64,000 nucleotides of DNA from Acanthopleura granulata (Eukaryota > Mollusca > Polyplacophora > Chitonida > Chitonidae): NCBI GenBank assembly GCA_016165875.1, contig JABBOT010000004.1, forward strand, positions 5,711,351-5,775,350. Direction: 5' to 3'. The notes beneath the pieces were generated by a model. It saw only the letters and a program-made list of their open reading frames with translations. It was not told the origin of the DNA and did not search any database. Shown here piece by piece: positions 58,118-64,000 of the stretch (position 1 is the first letter of the stretch; every line of letters starts with the position of its first letter). The position numbers were made by a program, and so were the translations under genes.

Positions 58118-61100
58118 CAGCAAAACTGAAAACAAGAGGTTCATGATTATTTTTACTTTCAACCTATACCTCACGAAAGTTGTGTTTATGGCACTGATGG
58201 CTCATTTGGCTGAAGCGTTGTTCCTGTTGCCACTGATCACACCCTGAGCTATGTGCATGAGGACTTCAATCAGGCTCTCACTGGTTCAGTCATCCTTTAA
58301 AATCAAGAGGTGGTTAAGATTTGTTTCCTTTACCCATAAAAACTAGGAAGTTATATCTGAGTGACCAGAAGATATGATGTTAAACATTAACTTTAGTACA
58401 CATACAACAATATTTTGTTTAGGACTTATATGCAGCTATTCCAAAGGTTTTCCGGATCCATACCTTCCATCTATGTCCACAGTTATTACACAAAACAAAT
58501 GTTGTCATTGGTTCATCAGCACTTCGTGTCTGAACCTGAAAAATAGCAAATACCTTCTATTAAGTACAATAATTATATACCAATCCATACAGCGTATATA
58601 ATTCCAGTAGTGCTCGCCACTCATTTCTGAGAATGAAATGAGCATGAATGAAATTATGATATAATTATAATACAAATGTACTACGCTTTTATTCTAGTCT
58701 GAGATTTCTCTGACATGTCCGATGTTGGGTATGTTAAAATGTTGTCTGGCAGACAAGGGTCGCACACCAACATCAAAACATACTCAATTTAAAAACCTGA
58801 TACAACATTTTTTTTACAATATCACGTGATGGAAAAGAAAATGTAAACACATTTTCCAAAATAAGAAAGCAAACTGAAAGAGTTTCAATATGTGATAAAT
58901 GAAATAATCACACAAACCTGATTATATGTACAGTTGTTTTTCAGACATTTTCCACACTTCAACAAATCGGTATTTGTTCCACCAGTCTGTGCCATCTGAT
59001 GGTCGTTAATGGCATCTTTAGTCAGTTTTGCTCGAAGATCTTTCAGCTCCTTGCTGGCCATTTCCTAAAATTTGAAATTACTAATGTAAACTGAGATACA
59101 CTAAAAAAAATATATAAACAATGAAAAATCTTGAGAAGCATAATGTCTGTCTCAGTTCTTTTGAAACAAACACAAAAAAAACCCAACAAAAAACAAAAAG
59201 ACAAAATCTTATCTTAGACAAGGCTACCAAAGAGCTTGCCTGTAGGGAATAGATCATATTATGCAGTACACTAAGTCAGGAATTCAATAATTTGCAGTAT
59301 TTAATATGTACACGCAGAATCAACGATGGAATATCCCCCTCATGTTATAGTGTTCTACATGCATGCCAACCCTTAACTCAATACATGCAGTATTTTTTAA
59401 AGGAAAAGATCCTGAAAAAATTAAGTTATGGTGAGTAAAAAGACAATTAAAAACTGTATAAAAATACATTCACTGACATTTTCAGAATTTTTTTCACCAA
59501 ATTAAATGCATTCAAATGTTTTGATTGTATGGTGGGTTTTATGGACCATTTTGATCATATGTGTCAACAGTTACAACAGTCACCTTTCTCTGGCCCTAAA
59601 GCAGAACTTAAACATCTTATTCGCCTTTCTGCACAAAGGGACACATCACAAGAGTATGATTCACAAGGATTTTATTCAGGTCTGAACAAAAACCCTGTAC
59701 AAAAAGTTTCGTGACGTCACGGTTGACACACATCATCAATATGCTCCATATTACATACCATACAATCAAAACATTTAACTGCATTTAATTTGGTGAAAAA
59801 AATCTAAAAAATTCAGTGAAGGTATTTTCAGATACTGTTTTTCATGATCTTTTCACTCACCATAACTTCAATTTTACTAGGTCTTTCCCTTTAAGACACC
59901 ACCCATAACAGTTTGTTTAACACAGATCCTAATACACAGTATGCCCTAAGTCAGGAATTCGGTAATTTACGGTATTTAATATGCACACACGGAATCAACA
60001 ATGGAATATCCCTCTTGTGTTACTGTGCTCTACGTGTGCAATATATGCAGTTCTATTTAAGATACAATCCCAAACATTCTGTTTAACACAGATTCTAATA
60101 AACAGTACACTAAGTCAGAAATTCAGTAATTTGCAGTATTCAATATGCACACACAGAATCAACAATGAAATATCCCCCTCGTGTTGTTGTGCTCTACATG
60201 TGTCCAAAGCCTGAGTTCAAGATACTACCCCTACCATTTTGTTAAACATTGCTTTCCCTGTTATTTGACACAGATGCCCAGAGTACGACATAAGCTATGT
60301 CTGTACTTAGTACTGGTGAGCTAAAAAAAGATTTCAAACTCAAAGTAAAATTCCACATGCCTCCGGAACACCAAAGTTTTGTAATGCTCTAACACAGGTG
60401 ATTAACGGAACCCTGGAGGATATCAACAACAACTTATTTTAGGAAAATACTAAACGAACAAAGCAATGTTGAGTTAGGTCTGTAACTTGTCTTAGTGAGG
60501 CCATTTTATTGTTTCAAAGAATATATGTAACACTGTCCAAAACAGGGAAGAAAAGCCATCATTTTGCTAAAAGTTTATGAAACGGCAAAAACTCCAGCCT
60601 ACCTGTACCAAAATTTATTTTAGTACAATGAATCATTTTGAAAAAAGGTCTAGAAAACTCATTTGTGACAGACTGATGGACTGAGAGACATGACAAAGAT
60701 GAGATGTAAATCTTTAGTCCCCCTTTTGTTTCGGTAAGAGGGCTTACAACAGAAAACAATCACAAAATTTACCTCAGAGGTCATTTTGGCAATTTGCTCT
60801 GGAGCAATAATTCCAACCAAAACATTTTCTCTCAAGGCAGGATTCCTTGAATCCTTCAGGTTTGCCACACGACTTCGTATTCGGTTTTTATACTTGATGT
60901 CTGTACCTCCAAACTCTTTAAAAACAGGTAAAAGTGTTAAGGACTCAAACAAAATATCATGTAGATATATGTAGATACAAACTAACAGAGATATGAATAT
61001 AAAAAACATCAATTTGGAAAGGATATCATCTTCTATTGAAGCAGCAATTTCTCCAGGTTCACCAGAACCTGTGGGTGGATCTGCACAAAAAAAGGAAAAA

Positions 61101-63146
61101 AATGAGAAATTTAATATTTGTGTCTTTTCAATGCGACTATAGAGTATTTCCATGAAACATAGTCAATATCTATAAATAAAAAGCTTAAATAATACTAAAA
61201 TTAAACAAGAGACTGCAAGGATTTAAAAAATCATTTCCCAGAAAATATGTGCAAGGACAGAAAGCTCCTAAAACAGATCAAAATGTGAAAAAAAAAAAAA
61301 CAAACAAACTTGACAGTGCACAATTGCAGGTGATTTTGAGTTTGACAATTTAGTTCAGTACAGTGAACAAAACTTGTCATAAACCACAAAGAATCTGTAG
61401 CCTATAGCAATGTCTGGCATTCCCCATCAATAACATAGTTATGAAACTGAAAAATACATACATTACATAGCACTGAAGACATTCCATGGGTACTGGGTAA
61501 CTGCTTATCCTAGTCCATCTTGATGGATTCGGAAAGTTACTTTAAAATTCCGACATTCACCTCAACGCCGAGTCCATCGACCCAATTAAAGCAAAAATCG
61601 CTGCAGATTTCCCAACACCAAGTTGATGGACACAAGTGGCACTCCAACTCACCTCTTTTGCCCATTTCTATGTCATATTCCACTTTACTCTCGAATACTA
61701 TGTTCTTAATTTACCTATCCATACAAGTGAAAGTAATTAACTTCCTGTAAGAACAAATGTCAACTGTAGGCAAAACTTCAGTCTTCAGCATAAAACCCCG
61801 AGAGGGCATTAAAAAACACAATTTCCTTTTTGAGTACAGGTGAGTTTGTACGTGACAACTGTACAGCTCTCTGAGAGCAAGCTCCATTAACTGCGAGTTT
61901 GGTATTCTGCAGCAATCTTTATTTAGTTGGAGCGATAGGATCAGTATTACAATGAACGTCAGAATGGATTTATTTGTATGCCACCATTCTTCTCCACAAA
62001 TATGAGAAAACTGCAGCAACGTCATCTTTTTACTATACCTCACATGCATTTTACTCACCATCTATTTTGAGAGCATTTGTCAGCAGTTCTCTGCATTTCA
62101 ACCGAACTTGGTCAGCTGTGTCAGAGGCAGCAACTGGGAAGCTGGTCTGTCGTGCAGGTGGTGGGGGTTTAGAGGGTGATGGTTTCTCATCTCTAACTCC
62201 ATCTTGACTGTCACTAACGCTCTCCTTCAGGGTGTCTCCATTACTCTTCATAGATGACTGAGAGCTGGACTGTGAGCCACCATCTGTTAATAATGTATAA
62301 TGATAAAGCAATGAACACCCAGTCCATCTAAATGTAACTTTTTAACCACAAAAATACCACACTCTGGACATTATGCTTAGAAAAGTATTACTGAACAAGA
62401 ACTGATATACATCTACATGTAAGAAAAAGTAATTATTCCCGAAAAAAGATCACTGATAAGACAACTTGAAAAAACCTACTATAGATCATATAAAATCAGT
62501 TTAAGATTTGTTAGTAGAGTTGAACCAAAGAGCTAAAAAAGGCAGCGTCCAGTCAGATTAAAATTAAAAAAGAATCTCTCAGATCAGCTAAATACAATGG
62601 CAATTGGCATTTCACTGTCTATACTCCCTATCCAGGGGTCAAAATTAACTACACAATGTCAGTTGCCAACAGAACCAGTATTCAATCAGATCTAAAAGTC
62701 GTCCTCAATATTTGCATGTCCTTCAGTTACCTGTAAATAAAGAAAAACTTGATCAAACAAATCACTTTCATACATATCATTAAATGTTCAAAATCACATG
62801 CTACGTGATGCAGTGCTTGTTTAACTATAATAGCACAACCAAGTTGCCATGTTAATATTGAGTCCTGCTACCCTTTGGTGACAAGTCTTACCTTAACCTT
62901 AAAATTTCCTCCTTGCTTTCATGACATCAACTTTGCCTGCATGTTTTCTTTAACACGTAACTATATCTCTCAAATAAATACAAATGCATTTTTATTACTG
63001 GTTTTCAAATGTAGGCCTATTTACATTTATCTACCTGATGACAAAAGTTTTTTCCAGGACTTGATGAGGGATTTGGCCAAAGTTATAACATCATCATTAG
63101 CACTGGCCTTTCTGAAATTATTTACTGTCATTCCTATTCTGGTTTT
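58118..63146 (-). CDS. TCEA1: Transcription elongation factor TFIIS (TCEA), first exon(s) outside window
   Basis: Seven exons on minus join in one frame of 257 codons plus stop: 63146-63035, 62283-62059, 61080-61027, 60927-60773, 59064-58918, 58535-58464 and 58126-58118. Order of domains: end of the N-terminal LW domain ([25 protein letters not shown]); a Ser/Pro linker; the central polymerase-binding domain ([57 protein letters not shown]); and the zinc ribbon ([20 protein letters not shown], then [19 protein letters not shown]) ending Phe-Cys-stop. The Asp-Glu pair after RSA is the acidic hairpin that makes RNA polymerase II cut its backtracked transcript. The last exon codes only Phe, Cys and the stop. 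Roughly fifty N-terminal residues are missing and lie at or beyond the right edge. One intron is U12-type. Confidence 0.95.
59262..60300 (-). repeat. Three tandem copies of a ~165-bp intronic repeat
   Basis: Copies begin near 59262, 59932 and 60097 (CACTAAGTCAGGAATTCA, TTTGCAGTATT(T/C)AATATG, ACACAGAATCAAC, GGAATATCCCCCTC, GTGCTCTACATGTG). The first contains a 490-bp insertion. They lie in the TFIIS intron 59065-60772. Confidence 0.85.
59401..59890. mobile_element. 490-bp foldback/MITE-like element with TTAA target duplication
   Basis: Inverted arms of about 170 bp (59401-59570 and the complement of 59720-59890) share AAGTTATGGTGAGT, TTTTTTTCACCAAATTAAAT and AAATGTTTTGATTGTATGGT. TTAA stands on both sides (59397-59400 and 59891-59894). 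The neighbouring repeat unit keeps the empty site with a single TTAA (near 60056). TTAA duplication is typical of the piggyBac superfamily; the ends here (AGGAAAAG / AGGGAAAG) are not a standard piggyBac terminus, so the assignment is open. No protein is encoded. Confidence 0.8.
60928..61026 (-). other. U12-type AT-AC intron in TFIIS
   Basis: On the minus strand the intron starts ATATCCTTTCC, the U12 donor consensus, and ends AC at 60928. TCCTTAAC, the perfect U12 branch site, lies at 60943-60936, with the branch adenosine 9 nt before the end. Only this junction gives [13 protein letters not shown], the expected TFIIS sequence. It is 99 nt long. Confidence 0.92.
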
Positions 63147-64000
63147 CTGCAATGATAAAACACAAAATTGTTGTGAAATATTAGAATTTACCTACACACT
63201 TTACATAAATGAATACATTGCAAACACTTATTTCACACAGTAACATGCTTGTAATAAAAAAAGAACAAGACAATATCTAACCTCTAGTTATGCTGACTTG
63301 TCACATTAAAATTTTTGATGACAATGTTGTCCATGAGAGACATTTTAAGTAAATTCATATATATTAAGACAAATAAGACTTAAAAAAGCATAAAGTATGT
63401 AGCTATTCAGCAACAGTTTCCTCAATTCTAACATCAACTTATTACTGTGCATGCAAATGTCATTATTGTTCATCAACTCTGATCAAAACAATACACTAGC
63501 GACATTACAATCTGGGTGCAGAAAATCTTAATCTTTGCCCTATATTACATCTACATGTAGAGCTATTCCATATGTCTGAGAAATGCACGTCCATTAATAT
63601 ATATATGCATACTGTCTCCAAAACATAGGAGCTAGTGTACAACACAGAACTACAAAGTACATGTACATGTATGCAATAGGGAAGAGAAAAAATGAATATA
63701 CACTACTGAATTTCAACTAAACTCAATTACAAATGGAACACAACATCAAGTGTGGTAAATATACATACATGTTACTTTGTACAGTGCATAGGGTCATATT
63801 GTTATTGCTGTTCTATTAATGTGTATTTGTTAGTGCCAAAAGCCGTGCTGACCACGGATATTAGACAGCAACCAGTACTAGTATCAGTGTGTGTTGTGGG
63901 AACCACCTAAAGTCTGATGGAAATCCATGCTGCACACCCTATAATTAATGGTCATCATAAGTTCTCAAGTTAGCCAGTCCCACATACTGTTTGGTGTTTA
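63147..64000. other. TFIIS intron, no exon found
   Basis: The exon before 63146 should end near the middle of the LW domain in phase 0. I found no such sequence up to the window edge, so this stretch is read as intron. The ORF at 62875-63243 on plus is a shadow of the exon. Confidence 0.5.

Noticed and set aside
59529..59714. 61-codon ORF inside the foldback element
   Set aside because: Partly within an inverted arm; no domain, no homologous look.
60959..61026. Read-through of TFIIS after Glu-Asp-Asp-Ile-Leu into a hydrophobic stretch that looks like a membrane segment
   Set aside because: It is translation of the U12 intron; TFIIS has no membrane segment, and the AT-AC junction restores the family sequence.

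Overview
The window is eukaryotic DNA, most likely from a mollusc. Genes are split by GT-AG introns, the base composition is AT-rich, and there are at least eight intact or broken copies of a tRNA-headed SINE with an AATAAATA-type tail. I recognise that SINE from mollusc genomes, but I ran no search.

Layout. (1) 142-8157, plus: the 3' ten exons of a leucine-rich-repeat protein ending in two EF-hands (LRRC74-like); its start lies left of the window. (2) 10707-23219: a 12.5-kb element with long inverted repeats at its ends. It sits inside an older SINE, whose halves flank it with a repeated CTCATGC. It holds two decayed, convergent genes: a DUF6589-family protein on plus, entering from the left arm, and a RecQ-like helicase on minus, entering from the right arm. 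Their 3' ends meet within about 60 bp near 18.6 kb. Later SINEs, a 500-bp CAY trinucleotide array and CT repeats have landed in it. This is the most unusual object in the window. (3) 23.4-30.4 kb: no convincing gene; direct repeats, a 46-bp minisatellite rich in TGACGTCA, GGAAGTGACGT motifs and a doubtful chitin-binding remnant. (4) about 31.0-51.0 kb: a roughly 10-kb tandem duplication, each copy with one intact intronless coding region for a GT17 enzyme (MGAT3 / GnT-III-like, 452 aa). The copies differ in upstream ORFs, poly(A) signal, SINE insertions and minisatellite length, and the coding sequences are a mosaic of a 755-bp identical tract and ends with almost only replacement changes. (5) 51.0-58.1 kb: repeats and one possible orphan exon. 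(6) 58118-63146, minus: transcription elongation factor TFIIS (TCEA) without its first exon(s). It contains a U12-type AT-AC intron and a TTAA-flanked foldback element whose empty site survives in the neighbouring repeat unit.

The three host loci (LRR/EF-hand, GT17 pair, TFIIS) show no functional link. The two element genes probably belonged together: the helicase-like and DUF6589 proteins are enclosed by the same inverted repeats and read inward from them, so the arms may once have supplied both promoters. Exon borders were chosen by hand from splice consensus, frame continuity and family resemblance; no transcript or database check was possible.
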